A DNA stretch of 64,000 bases, from contig OY969558.1 in assembly GCA_963701065.1 (NCBI GenBank), positions 1-64,000 of the forward strand. The letters run 5' to 3'. Origin of the DNA: Aquirickettsiella gammari (GTDB lineage: Bacteria; Pseudomonadota; Gammaproteobacteria; Diplorickettsiales; Diplorickettsiaceae). A program made the position numbers and the translations under genes. The notes beneath the pieces are model-generated. The model was given only the letters and a program-made list of their open reading frames with translations, was not told the DNA's origin and made no database searches. Shown here piece after piece: positions 1 to 10,273 of the stretch. Positions within the stretch are counted from its first letter, which is position 1; each line of letters begins with the position of its first letter.

Positions 1-6
1 TAGTTC

Positions 7-34
7 TTGACAGAAAAGGTGAATGAGGTAGAAT
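7..34 (+). promoter_or_regulatory. rRNA operon sigma-70 promoter
   Basis: A perfect -35 box TTGACA (7-12) and a near-consensus -10 box TAGAAT (29-34) are separated by 16 bp. A GC-rich discriminator (tcgcgggctc) follows directly, a hallmark of rRNA promoters under stringent (ppGpp) control in gammaproteobacteria. Transcription would start near 41-43, about 255 bp upstream of mature 16S. Upstream activating sequences would lie outside the window. Confidence 0.8.
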
Positions 35-140
35 TCGCGGGCTCTTGGGTTTTCGGCTCGAGGGGCTAGGAGGAGTGGAGAATTATTGAGGAATTAGTGA
101 AGACTAAAGAAGCAATAAATTTGAGACGAATCGTAAGAAA

Positions 141-154
141 GTTCATTAAAAATT
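141..154 (+). promoter_or_regulatory. boxA-like antitermination site in the rRNA leader
   Basis: GTTCATTAAAAATT resembles the E. coli rrn leader boxA (GCTCTTTAACAATT). As in E. coli, it lies just upstream of the tgtgtgggc arm of the 16S processing stem. This position supports a role in NusB/S10 antitermination, but the match is imperfect. A second weaker look-alike (ctcttttaattatc) lies near 2643 in the spacer before 23S. Confidence 0.45.
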
Positions 155-164
155 AGAGATAAGC

Positions 165-185
165 TAAGCAAAGTGTGTGGGCGCT
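165..185 (+). other. 5' arm of the 16S RNase III processing stem
   Basis: Positions 165-185 are complementary to 1891-1911 downstream of 16S over 21 positions with a single mismatch (at 172). The two arms enclose the whole 16S gene, so the transcript can form the long duplex that RNase III cleaves to release pre-16S. The tgtgtgggcgc core is similar to the E. coli arm. Confidence 0.8.
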
Positions 186-298
186 TGGCAAGAGTTGACA
201 TGAGGGCTGTTGAGAGAGATTTTGGCAGTTATAAGTGTCAGCAACCGAGCGCTGAGATTGTGAGAGATTATAATTTGAGTGAGACGGGATTAAACAAA

Positions 299-1861
<1,563 letters not shown>

Positions 1862-1947
1862 TGAAAATAAGATAAATAAACCCTACGCCCAGCGCCCACA
1901 CACATTGCTTAATTTGTCAGATAAATAACTTTATAAGATTAATATAG

Positions 1948-1975
1948 CGCTGGAAGCCAGCGGATGTATTTTTTT
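1948..1975 (+). other. Terminator-like hairpin in the 16S-tRNA spacer
   Basis: A perfect 6-bp GC-rich stem CGCTGG/CCAGCG (1948-1953/1957-1962) with an aag triloop is followed six bases later by a run of seven T (1969-1975). This looks like a short intrinsic terminator inside the rRNA operon, 87 nt after 16S. It may be a simple processing hairpin, or a site the antitermination complex must read through. Function is not shown. Confidence 0.4.
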
Positions 1976-2236
1976 CTGGTCGATGCCATAAAAAAAATCA
2001 AATTCCGTTGTCACCCACCGTCTATGAAGAATTAGAAAGCAGAATTAACAAGGCCGAGATATTATTTTTATTGAAAAATAACAGAGGTCTTTTAAGACAA
2101 TTAAAGGGCCGAGTATTTTGTTTTAGTTCAAGGCGGCGGTTTGTTGGAGGAACGGAGTGCACTGGAAGGTGCATGAGTACCGAAAACAAGTCGCCAACAC
2201 AGAAATAAAACAAAAGACGAAGGCCTGAAAAGTTAA

Positions 2237-2313
<77 letters not shown>

Positions 2314-2405
2314 GCTAAAAAGAGTGATATTTGTACCAGCTTTGCGAAGCGGAAGATAAAGCGCTTTGGCATAGGACTAAAAGACGAAGGTCTTTAAGGT
2401 AAAGA

Positions 2406-2481
2406 GGGGCCATAGCTCAGCTGGGAGAGCATCGGCTTTGCAAGCCGAGGGTCGTCGGTTCGATCCCGACTGGCTCCACCA
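2406..2481 (+). tRNA. alaT: tRNA-Ala (anticodon TGC)
   Basis: A 76-nt cloverleaf with acceptor GGGGCCA/TGGCTCC, which includes the G3-U70 wobble pair that AlaRS recognises. The anticodon is TGC in a tttgcaa loop, the T arm is GTCGG-TTCGATC-CCGAC, and CCA is encoded. It is the second tRNA of the rRNA spacer, 92 nt after tRNA-Ile. Confidence 0.97.
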
Positions 2482-2854
2482 AATACAGGCTCGTAAAAGA
2501 ATTATAAGGGAAGAAGGAAATAATAATAATAAGAAACCAAGAAGGTAAAAGGAAACAATAAGCGTCTTAGGCGTTTATTGGTAAGCTCATTAACAAGACA
2601 ATAATTTGTAAGAAGGCGCGAAGATAGTCAAGAGAGGTCAAACTCTTTTAATTATCTTCCAAGAATGAAAATGAAATTGTTTTAAACAATTTCAGGGTAT
2701 GTTGCATTCAGCGAAAAGAACCAGAAAGAGAGGGATCCAACCCGGCTAAGCTTGCAAGCTTAGCGACTCAAGTTGAAGTGAAGTATTTTTTTGAAACCGC
2801 AAGGAATCAACAAAAAGACGAAGCGAAAGCGAAGAGTAACGAGTTGGGTTCTCA
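2482..2854 (+). other. tRNA-Ala to 23S spacer with several inverted repeats
   Basis: No gene is visible in these 373 bases. The stretch holds a hairpin at 2620-2659 (gaagata/tatcttc), a near-palindrome at 2673-2693 (gaaattgttt/aaacaatttc), a perfect 20-bp palindrome at 2745-2764, and a copy of AAAAGACGAAG at 2813-2823. The last 13 bases begin the 23S processing stem: 2842-2861 pairs with 5925-5944 over 20 positions (18 Watson-Crick, two G-U). These are probably rRNA processing structures. Confidence 0.6.
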
Positions 2855-3397
2855 GATCAAGTTACTAAGCGCAGAAGGTGGATGCCTTGGCAGTCGAAGG
2901 CGAAGAAAGACGTGGAAGCCTGCGAAAAGCTTCGGGGAGCTGGCAAACAAGCTTTGATCCGGAGATATCTGAATGGGGAAACCCGGCTTATTTTATATAG
3001 GTCATTGTTAACTGAATACATAGGTTAACAAAGCGAACCGAGGGAACTGAAACATCTAAGTACCTCGAGGAAAAGAAATCAAATGAGATTCTGCAAGTAG
3101 CGGCGAGCGAACGTGGAAGAGCCTTCACGAGCTAGTCAATGAGTTAGCCAAAAGGACTGGAAAGTCCTGCCATAGAGGGTGAAAGCCCCGTCGGCGAAAA
3201 CTTATTGATGAGACTAAGCGTGAAACCAAGTAGGGCGGGACACGAGAAATCCTGTTTGAAGATGGGGGGACCATCCTCCAAGGCTAAATACTCTCGACTG
3301 ACCGATAGTGAACCAGTACCGTGAGGGAAAGGCGAAAAGAACCCCGGCGAGGGGAGTGAAATAGAACCTGAAACCGTCTGCGTACAAGCAGTAGGAG

Positions 3398-3494
3398 TCC
3401 CGCACTTAAATCATTTTGAGAAAGATAATGCATTATATATATTTATTGCAAAATCTAGCGGATAAAGAAAGTTTAAAGTGATTTAAGTGCGGGA
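3398..3494 (+). other. Intervening-sequence-like insertion in 23S helix 25
   Basis: A perfect 16-bp inverted repeat (3398-3413 with 3479-3494), extendable to 20 bp including one G-U, encloses a very AT-rich loop of about 57 nt. The place corresponds to the short helix 25 hairpin of E. coli 23S (between agcagt and gactgcgtacc). Salmonella, Yersinia and others carry intervening sequences at this helix that RNase III removes without religation, leaving fragmented 23S. The long perfect stem would suit RNase III. Whether excision occurs cannot be told from sequence. Confidence 0.75.
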
Positions 3495-3987
3495 TGACTG
3501 CGTACCTTTTGTATAATGGGTCAGCGAGTGACTTTTAGTGGCAAGCTTAACCGAATAGGGAAGGCGAAGGGAAACCGAGTCTGAAAAGGGCGTTGAGTCG
3601 CTAGGAGTCGACCCGAAACCGAGCGAGCTAGCCATGTCCAGGGTGAAGCTTGGGTAACACTAAGTGGAGGCCCGAACCCACATCTGTTGCAAAAGATGGG
3701 GATGAGGTGTGGCTAGGAGTGAAAGGCTAAACAAGCTCGGAGATAGCTGGTTCTCCTCGAAAGCTATTGAGGTAGCGCCTCGTGTTAACGACTAGGGGGT
3801 AGAGCACTGTTTCGGTAAGGGGGTCATCCCGACTTACTGAGCCGATGCAAACTTCGAATACCTAGTTCGTGATGCACGGGAGACACACGGCGGGTGCTAA
3901 CGTCCGTCGTGAAAAGGGAAACAACCCAGATCACCTGCTAAAGTCCCAAAAGTTAGGTTAAGTGTGAAACGTAGTGGAAAGGTTTAA

Positions 3988-4049
<62 letters not shown>

Positions 4050-4771
4050 GAATCGGTCTGCGCGGAAGAATGAACGGGGCTCAAACCTAATACTGAAGCA
4101 GTGAATGCGATAGATTGAAAGATTTATTGCGTGGTAGAGGAGCGTTCGGTAAGCCGTTGAAGGTGACCTGTAAGGGTTGCTGGAGGTATCCGAAGTGCGA
4201 ATGCTGACATGAGTAACGATAATGCGGGTGAAAACCCCGCACGCCGAAAGTCCCAGGATTCCTGCGCAACGGTAATCGACGCAGGGTGAGTCGGCCCCTA
4301 AGGCGAGGCGGAAACGCGTAGTCGATGGGAAACAGGTTAAAATTCCTGTACTTCGACAGACTGTGATGGGAGGACGAAGAAGGCTAAGTGAGCCGGAGAC
4401 TGGTAGTTCCGGTTTAAGCGAGTAGAGAGAGATTCTAGGAAAATCCGGAGTCTTGTTAATCTCGAGACGTGATGACGAGTTATTAACCTCGGTTAATGAT
4501 GAAGTGACTGATGCCCTGCTTCCAGGAAAACTCTCTAAACTTCAGGTCTGTAGGAACCGTACCGCAAACCGACACAGGTGGACAGGTAGAGAATACTAAG
4601 GCGATGAGACAACTTGGGTGAAGGAACTAGGCAAATTAGCACCGTAACTTCGGGAGAAGGTGCACCTTTTTTGGTGAGTGGGTATACCCCACAAGCTGAG
4701 GGAGGTTGAAATGATCAGGTGGTTGCGACTGTTTATCAAAAACACAGCACTCTGCGAACTCGAAAGAGGAA

Positions 4772-4806
<35 letters not shown>

Positions 4807-4822
4807 TAATTGAAGCGGTTAA

Positions 4823-4903
4823 CTTGCGCTGAGATGGCTTTTGAAAACGAATTAGAAAGAATAATAATTCGAAAATAAAAATCAAAAGTCATGTCAGCGC
4901 AGG
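4823..4903 (+). other. Second 23S insertion at the tip of helix 68
   Basis: Where E. coli has a tight GCGCAA-type turn (ggttAGCGCAAGCgaagc), this gene has about 80 nt forming a hairpin. The arms are 4823-4844 and 4882-4903, with one mismatch and two G-U pairs. An inner hairpin cgaatta/taattcg closes an A-rich loop. The flanks rejoin conserved 23S sequence on both sides. It looks like an intervening sequence or expansion segment. Helix 68 is not among the usual sites I know (helices 25 and 45). Confidence 0.7.
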
Positions 4904-4914
4904 TGAAGCTGTGG

Positions 4915-5008
<94 letters not shown>

Positions 5009-5410
5009 CGACAGCCACACTGTCTCCACCCAAGGCTCAGTGAAATTGAAATCGCTGTGAAGATGCAGCGTACCCGCGGCAAGACGGAAAGACCCCGTGC
5101 ACCTTTACTACAGCTTTACACTGGACTTTGAATTTGACTGTGCAGAATAGGTGGGAGGCATTGAATTGAGTTCGCTAGGACTCGAGGAGCCACCGGTGAG
5201 ATACCACCCTGTTAAAGTTAAAGTTCTAACCTAGGGCCCTGAACGGGTTTGGGGACAGTGTATGGTGGGTAGTTTGACTGGGGCGGTCTCCTCCTAAAGA
5301 GTAACGGAGGAGCACGAAGGTACCCTCAGCGCGGTCGGACATCGCGCATAGCGTGTAATGGCACAAGGGTGCTTGACTGCGAGACAAACACGTCGAGCAG
5401 GTGCGAAAGC

Positions 5411-5453
<43 letters not shown>

Positions 5454-5459
5454 TAACGA

Positions 5460-5490
<31 letters not shown>

Positions 5491-5519
5491 ACCGCCCAAG
5501 AGTTCATATCGACGGCGGT

Positions 5520-5646
<127 letters not shown>

Positions 5647-5763
5647 TGCCGTGGGCGCTGGAGATTTGAGAGGAGCTACGCCTAGTACGAGAGGACCGGC
5701 GTGGAGGTACCGCTGGTGGTCCGGTTGTTTCGCCAGAAGCATAGCCGGGTAGCTACGTACCGA

Positions 5764-5799
<36 letters not shown>

Positions 5800-6163
5800 C
5801 CCTCAAGATGAGATCTCCCGAGGATTTAATCCTCCTAAAGGTCCGTTGAAGACGACGACGTAGATAGGTGGGGTGTGTAAGTGCAGTAATGTATTGAGCT
5901 AACCCATACTAATTGACCGTGAGGCTTGATTTGAGAATCCAACTGGTTATTCTTTTGGAGCTGAATAAAGCATATCTACACAATTTACTTTTTACAGATT
6001 ATTTGTTTTGATTTAATGTTATGGTTTTCGCTTAGGGTTTGATGTTAGATGTCGCGCAAAGCGCCGGCTTTTCGAGCAACGGAGTTTACCGGTGAGTAAA
6101 TGACTAGCAAAGATAAAAACGGCAATACAGCGCGGCGATTAAAGCAAATCCTGAGACAATGAA

Positions 6164-6283
6164 TGTCTGGCGGCCTTAGCGAACTGGCACCACCTGATCC
6201 CATTCCGAACTCAGTCGTGAAACGGTTCTGCGCCGATGATACTTTGGGGTTCCCCCATGGGAAAGTAGGACACCGCCAGGCTA
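6164..6283 (+). rRNA. rrf: 5S ribosomal RNA
   Basis: About 120 nt beginning tgtctggcggcc and ending gccaggcta, so the 5' and 3' ends pair in helix I. The conserved ccgaactcag loop and the gcgccgatgatactttggggt segment match the E. coli molecule. The 230-bp spacer from 23S (5934-6163) has no tRNA. It holds the 3' arm of the 23S processing stem and short inverted repeats. Confidence 0.96.
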
Positions 6284-6291
6284 CTTTTTTT

Positions 6292-6323
6292 AAAACCCGC
6301 TCTACGCGGGTTTTTTCTTTTTT
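6292..6323 (+). terminator. Intrinsic terminator of the rRNA operon
   Basis: A 9-bp stem aaaacccgc/gcgggtttt (6292-6300/6306-6314) with a tctac loop runs into a T-rich tail (ttttttctttttt). It stands ten bases after 5S. Confidence 0.93.
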
Positions 6324-6439
6324 GAGCGTTTAAAAAAATCTTGTTCCCTATCGCCCCTCAGTGAATCTTCTCTTCACTACGCGTTTCAGGCCATAAACCC
6401 TTATTCTAGTATTGCAAGATTTGAGCATGAAATAGCTAC

Positions 6440-6468
6440 TTATATAAAAGTGTTTAAGCCTCTATAAT
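6440..6468 (+). promoter_or_regulatory. Candidate promoter of ddl
   Basis: A perfect -10 box TATAAT (6463-6468) lies 35 bp before the ddl start codon. The -35 at 17 bp spacing (ttatat) is weak, so the call rests mainly on the -10 box. Confidence 0.4.
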
Positions 6469-6503
6469 CAGTATTTCATCACATCACTTCTCGAGAAATT
6501 CTT

Positions 6504-7610
6504 ATGTCGATTAAAGAAAACTCAAAAATAAAAGTTGCCGTTCTTTATGGTGGCCGATCGGCTGAACATGAGGTTTCTTTACAATCGGCGGCCGCCGTGA
6601 TCAAACATTTAGATCGAAATAAATTTACTATCATCCCTATCGGTATTGATAAACAAGGACATTGTTTTGTTAACGAGGTCAGCCAGTTCTCGGGACAAGA
6701 ATTAGCCAGCGCTTTGCCCCTGCAGACCAAAACCTCAACGACTTTGACAAGTATAGCGGAGCTCAATCATGACAAAAAAGCGATTTGCGACGTAGTTTTT
6801 CCACTGTTACACGGATCCTTCGGTGAAGATGGCACGATACAAGGTTTACTGGAAATATTAGACCTAGCCTATGTCGGTGCTGATGTATTAGGTTCGGCAC
6901 TGAGTATGGACAAGGATATGGCGAAACGTTTAGTCAGTGCCGAGTCTATTCCGGTGGTTCCCTTTTTAACACTGGATTCCGGTTTATGGTCGACTAAACA
7001 GGTGCAATCTATGGAAGAAATCGAGCAAAAAATATCCTATCCCTTGTTTGTCAAACCAGCTAATTCGGGTTCCAGTTTAGGTGTCACTAAAGTCAAAAAG
7101 TCCACTGATCTAAGCGCAGCGATTGAACTTGCCTTCACTTATAGCACTAAGGTTTTATTGGAAAAAGCCTTCGAGGTACGAGAAATTGAGATCGCCGTAT
7201 TAGAAAATTTACACGGGGGGCCAGCGCCTTTAGTGAGTATCGCCGGTGAAATTATTCCGAGTCATGAATTTTATTCGTATGAGGCTAAATATTTGGATGC
7301 CAAAGGTGCCGAATTAATGCTTCCGGCGGTATTACAAGCAGGGCAGTTAGCACAACTAAAAAGTTATGCCGCTCAGATCTTTACCCGCTTGAATTGTGCC
7401 GGTATGGCCAGAATTGATTTTTTCATCGAAAAGCAATCACAAAAAATTTATTTTAATGAGATCAATACTATTCCTGGATTTACTCCGATCAGCATGTATC
7501 CTAAATTATGGCAAGCTTCCGGTATTTCCTACCCACAGTTGTTAAGCCATTTAATAGAGTTAGCGATAGCACGTCATCGTCGTTTGGCATCGATAAAATG
7601 TTCACTTTGA
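6504..7610 (+). CDS. ddl: D-alanine--D-alanine ligase
   Basis: Joins two D-alanines with ATP to make the D-Ala-D-Ala end of the peptidoglycan stem peptide; a cytoplasmic ATP-grasp enzyme. The 368-residue length fits the DdlA-like group. Visible motifs are the N-terminal LYGGRSAEHEVSL (Glu of the HEVS motif, about residue 23), LLHGSFGEDGTIQGLLE, the ATP-grasp segment FVKPANSGSSLGVTKV, and the metal and substrate site IYFNEINTIPGFTPISMYPKLW near the C-terminus. The gene stands alone after the rRNA operon, away from the mur/fts cluster where DdlB genes usually lie. The Shine-Dalgarno before the ATG is poor. No convincing terminator was seen in the 81 bp before the convergent neighbour. The organism therefore keeps D-Ala-D-Ala peptidoglycan chemistry. 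Confidence 0.96.
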   Translation: MSIKENSKIKVAVLYGGRSAEHEVSLQSAAAVIKHLDRNKFTIIPIGIDKQGHCFVNEVSQFSGQELASALPLQTKTSTTLTSIAELNHDKKAICDVVFPLLHGSFGEDGTIQGLLEILDLAYVGADVLGSALSMDKDMAKRLVSAESIPVVPFLTLDSGLWSTKQVQSMEEIEQKISYPLFVKPANSGSSLGVTKVKKSTDLSAAIELAFTYSTKVLLEKAFEVREIEIAVLENLHGGPAPLVSIAGEIIPSHEFYSYEAKYLDAKGAELMLPAVLQAGQLAQLKSYAAQIFTRLNCAGMARIDFFIEKQSQKIYFNEINTIPGFTPISMYPKLWQASGISYPQLLSHLIELAIARHRRLASIKCSL

Positions 7611-7691
7611 AAAATATTTTAAAGCGACGCTTATTCAGTTTATCAAACACACTACTATATGCTTAGTCATAAGGGCCCGATAAATATTTAC

Positions 7692-8417
7692 TTAAGAATT
7701 GGCAGTTAACTGAATCCGGTTAAAAAGTGTCGGTATTTGTTGTTGCAGGAGTGCATCAATGACGAGTGCTTTTGCTTGATACACGGTCGGTCTGCGCGGA
7801 TAAATTCTGTCGTTAACCCAATGCAGCGACCAATCACCCGTTGTGTTAACACAACTCGCCGCAAAGTTTTTTAAATGATATTTTTCTTCAATCTCGAGAC
7901 AGCCGGCTAAAAAAATATCGACGTAGGATTGCACGATCGGATAACGCGCCGAGGGTGCTGCCATTAATTTAGGTTTTAAGGCGTAGATCCAATATTGGCC
8001 AAACGGTAGTTTTTGATCGATGAGTAAATGGATATCGGCGCTCGGCACTAAGACGCGACAATAATATTTTTCCCGACGGTCATAATTTTTTAAGGAATTA
8101 ACGGAAGCTAATTTAAATAGGGTGCCATTAAAATGGGCGTTGGCTTTTTTAATAACGCCCAAATAGGTGGTGCTAAATCCACTTGATAAACCTTCGGCAA
8201 ACCAACCGCGTTGGTAATTATCAATGAGTACCGGTTTATTGTCACCGCTCGTTTCATCGGTGGCTTTTTTGGAGGCCGTTTCTATCAGTGAACCATAGCC
8301 AATAATATATTGGGGTAGATTTGCATTGGCTTGAGGGTGACAGTGGTCATTGGGTTTAGCAAATACCTGAGCGCTTATCCATAAAGTGATAGAAAATAAA
8401 AAAAATTGTTTAATCAT
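7692..8417 (-). CDS. Secreted gamma-glutamylcyclotransferase-like protein
   Basis: Residues 1-20 form a signal peptide (hydrophobic core FFLFSITLWISA, likely cleavage after VFA), so the protein should act in the periplasm or outside. The mature part has the gamma-glutamylcyclotransferase (GGCT/AIG2) signature: GYGSL at 40-44, then LKNYDRREKYYCRV with Glu116 in the place of the catalytic acid, and a YWIYAL strand. Family members release 5-oxoproline from gamma-glutamyl amines or peptides, and most are cytoplasmic, so a signal peptide is unusual. Its C-terminal part (ASCVNTTGDWSLHWVNDRIYPRRP) is not something I recognise. It is monocistronic, convergent with ddl. The substrate is unknown. Confidence 0.7.
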   Translation of the reverse strand: MIKQFFLFSITLWISAQVFAKPNDHCHPQANANLPQYIIGYGSLIETASKKATDETSGDNKPVLIDNYQRGWFAEGLSSGFSTTYLGVIKKANAHFNGTLFKLASVNSLKNYDRREKYYCRVLVPSADIHLLIDQKLPFGQYWIYALKPKLMAAPSARYPIVQSYVDIFLAGCLEIEEKYHLKNFAASCVNTTGDWSLHWVNDRIYPRRPTVYQAKALVIDALLQQQIPTLFNRIQLTANS

Positions 8418-8542
8418 TGGCGTGTCATCTATTTTAATGCATCGGACAATAAGCTTTAAGTCTATTTCAAGCCGTCTTTATTTGTAAAGGGTAGAACTTG
8501 CGGCTTAGGCATTGAATTGTTTAGGGTTAAGCCGCGGAATTT

Positions 8543-9184
8543 TTAGCGGCTAAAATGACTTAACTCATTTAAATGACTCGTGACCGATTGATAACTTAAC
8601 TCATTATCATCACGACTTTTTTCTGGATCAGTTTTTTTAGGTGTCGATGTAAATAGTGATTTAAATCGCTGCGGATTTTCAGGTGTTCTTTCGCATGTTA
8701 GCTCAGATCCAGATCCATCGGATAGCCTGAATAAATTGGTTTTTTTACGCGGATGTTCTGACTCAGATTGCGTGCAGATGTCTTTTAATCTATCCAGATC
8801 GTGTTGCTGTTGATGATGATTGGATTGAATAACACTTGTGCCAATGTTAATAGCGAATAAAGTAACAGCTAGCAAGACCGTTAATGTAATGCCGACCGAG
8901 GCGAAGGGTATGAAAATGATGCCAACCAATGCAATCAGCGAAGTGGCAAATAGACTCAATAAGAGCAGGTGACGCGTTCGTTCACTGGCTAAGAAAGCTT
9001 TATTGTAGTTGTCAAGATAATCTATGATTGTCTGTGCTATCTGTGTGGCTTGTCCTTTATTACCGTTATCAACGGCATCGATCATTAAAAAGTGTGAGGC
9101 TTTGATTAATTCAATGTCGCAATCTAAAAGTGGTTCGGGCGCTTCAAAGGAGCTTGCCGAAAGAAAATACCGACTGGAGTCCAT
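8543..9184 (-). CDS. Orphan membrane protein with two helices and a charged tail
   Basis: I do not recognise a family. The 213-residue protein has an N-terminal soluble part (1-70, predicted helical), two adjacent membrane segments (about 72-93 and 96-118) separated by a short turn, and a hydrophilic C-terminal tail (119-213). The tail is rich in His, Gln, Ser, Thr, Asp and Lys, starts with a His/Gln run and looks disordered. The start is well supported: AGGA lies 8 bases before the ATG, with a fitting promoter upstream. A helical hairpin with a long polar tail is common among secreted effectors and inclusion-membrane proteins of intracellular bacteria, but nothing here proves secretion. It is a single gene, divergent from nuoA. 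Confidence 0.75.
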   Translation of the reverse strand: MDSSRYFLSASSFEAPEPLLDCDIELIKASHFLMIDAVDNGNKGQATQIAQTIIDYLDNYNKAFLASERTRHLLLLSLFATSLIALVGIIFIPFASVGITLTVLLAVTLFAINIGTSVIQSNHHQQQHDLDRLKDICTQSESEHPRKKTNLFRLSDGSGSELTCERTPENPQRFKSLFTSTPKKTDPEKSRDDNELSYQSVTSHLNELSHFSR

Positions 9185-9221
9185 TTTATTTTTCCTAAAT
9201 TGAGCAGGGCAGTCACTTTCA

Positions 9222-9250
9222 ATACTAGCATTGTGTTAGGTATATCTCAA
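9222..9250 (-). promoter_or_regulatory. Candidate promoter of the orphan membrane protein gene
   Basis: On the minus strand, TTGAGA (9245-9250) and TAGTAT (9222-9227) are 17 bp apart. They lie about 40 bp before the start codon at 9184. Confidence 0.5.
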
Positions 9251-9441
9251 TCTTCCCCGAATGACTAAAAAATTGTGGCGGTTTAAATTTTTTTAGCGCG
9301 ACACTCAATGCATGAGCGGGGATTTAATGATTTAATCGGCACTACTTTTACTATTTATAATTACTCAACGTTTAGGTATGGAATTTTGCCCTGTGAAGGT
9401 TGTATACTAGCGGCAAAATTGCTCCGGGTATTCAAAGAACT

Positions 9442-9798
9442 ATGTTGCAAGCCTACTTTCCTATTCTCATCTTTATTGCCTTTGGTTTATTCGTCGGTGT
9501 GGCAGCCTTATTTATTGGCCGTTTGAGTGCGCCACTACATCCTGATGCAGCTAAGTTATCGCCTTATGAATGTGGTTTTCCAGGGATAGGTGATGCGCGT
9601 TTGCCTTTTGATATACGTTATTATCTGGTCGCTATTTTATTTATTATTTTTGATCTCGAAACGGCGTTTTTGTTTCCTTGGGCAGTTTCTTTGCGACGTA
9701 TTGGTTTACCCGGTTTAATCGCCATGGGGATCTTTCTGGGGTTACTCTTGATAGGTTTTATTTATGAGTGGAAAAAAGGGGCCTTACAATGGGAATAG
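9442..9798 (+). CDS. nuoA: NADH-quinone oxidoreductase subunit A
   Basis: First gene of the complex I operon; a small membrane-arm subunit of 118 residues with three transmembrane helices. Helix 1 is FPILIFIAFGLFVGVAALFIG, then comes the conserved loop SPYECGFPGIGDARLPFDIRYYLVAILFIIFDLETAFLFPWA, whose Cys lies at the quinone-site entrance in the family. I take the ATG at 9442 (MLQAYFPIL) because the upstream in-frame extension is not family-like. A possible -10 box TATACT sits at 9403-9408 without a good -35. The 257 bp upstream hold no gene. The end overlaps nuoB by 10 nt. Confidence 0.95.
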   Translation: MLQAYFPILIFIAFGLFVGVAALFIGRLSAPLHPDAAKLSPYECGFPGIGDARLPFDIRYYLVAILFIIFDLETAFLFPWAVSLRRIGLPGLIAMGIFLGLLLIGFIYEWKKGALQWE

Positions 9799-10271
9799 AA
9801 CCCTTATTACAACAACAAGGTTTTGTAACGACATCTTTGGATAAGCTTTTAGCTTGGGCGCGTAGTGGATCCTTGTGGCCGATGTCATTTGGTTTAGCCT
9901 GTTGTGCGGTCGAAATGATGCATTCGGCCGCGGCACGTTATGACTTGGATAGATTCGGTGTGGTCTTCAGACCGAGCCCAAGGCAATCAGATGTCATGAT
10001 CGTGGCAGGGACTTTATGTAATAAAATGGCACCGGCTTTACGCAAGGTTTACGATCAAATGGCAGAACCGCGTTGGGTGATCTCGATGGGTTCGTGTGCC
10101 AACGGAGGCGGTTACTATCATTATTCCTATTCTGTGGTGCGTGGTTGTGATCGCATCGTGCCGGTGGATGTGTATGTGCCGGGTTGTCCTCCAACAGCCG
10201 AGGCCTTGGTCTATGGTGTTATCCAATTACAAAATAAAATTAACCGAACTCACTTTATCGAGCGTCGTTAA
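9789..10271 (+). CDS. nuoB: NADH-quinone oxidoreductase subunit B
   Basis: This subunit carries the terminal [4Fe-4S] cluster N2, which hands electrons to quinone at the junction of the peripheral and membrane arms. In 160 residues all four cluster ligands are visible: the adjacent Cys38-Cys39 in FGLACCAVEMMH, Cys103 in ISMGSCANGGG and Cys133 in VPGCPPTAEAL. The ATG at 9789 lies inside the end of nuoA and gives the usual family start. An in-frame ATG seven codons upstream would add atypical residues. Confidence 0.97.
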   Translation: MGIEPLLQQQGFVTTSLDKLLAWARSGSLWPMSFGLACCAVEMMHSAAARYDLDRFGVVFRPSPRQSDVMIVAGTLCNKMAPALRKVYDQMAEPRWVISMGSCANGGGYYHYSYSVVRGCDRIVPVDVYVPGCPPTAEALVYGVIQLQNKINRTHFIERR

Positions 10272-10273
10272 GT

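Noticed and set aside
9308..9526. Forward frame of 72 codons overlapping the nuoA start
   Set aside because: It runs in another frame over nuoA, has no family resemblance and no ribosome site.
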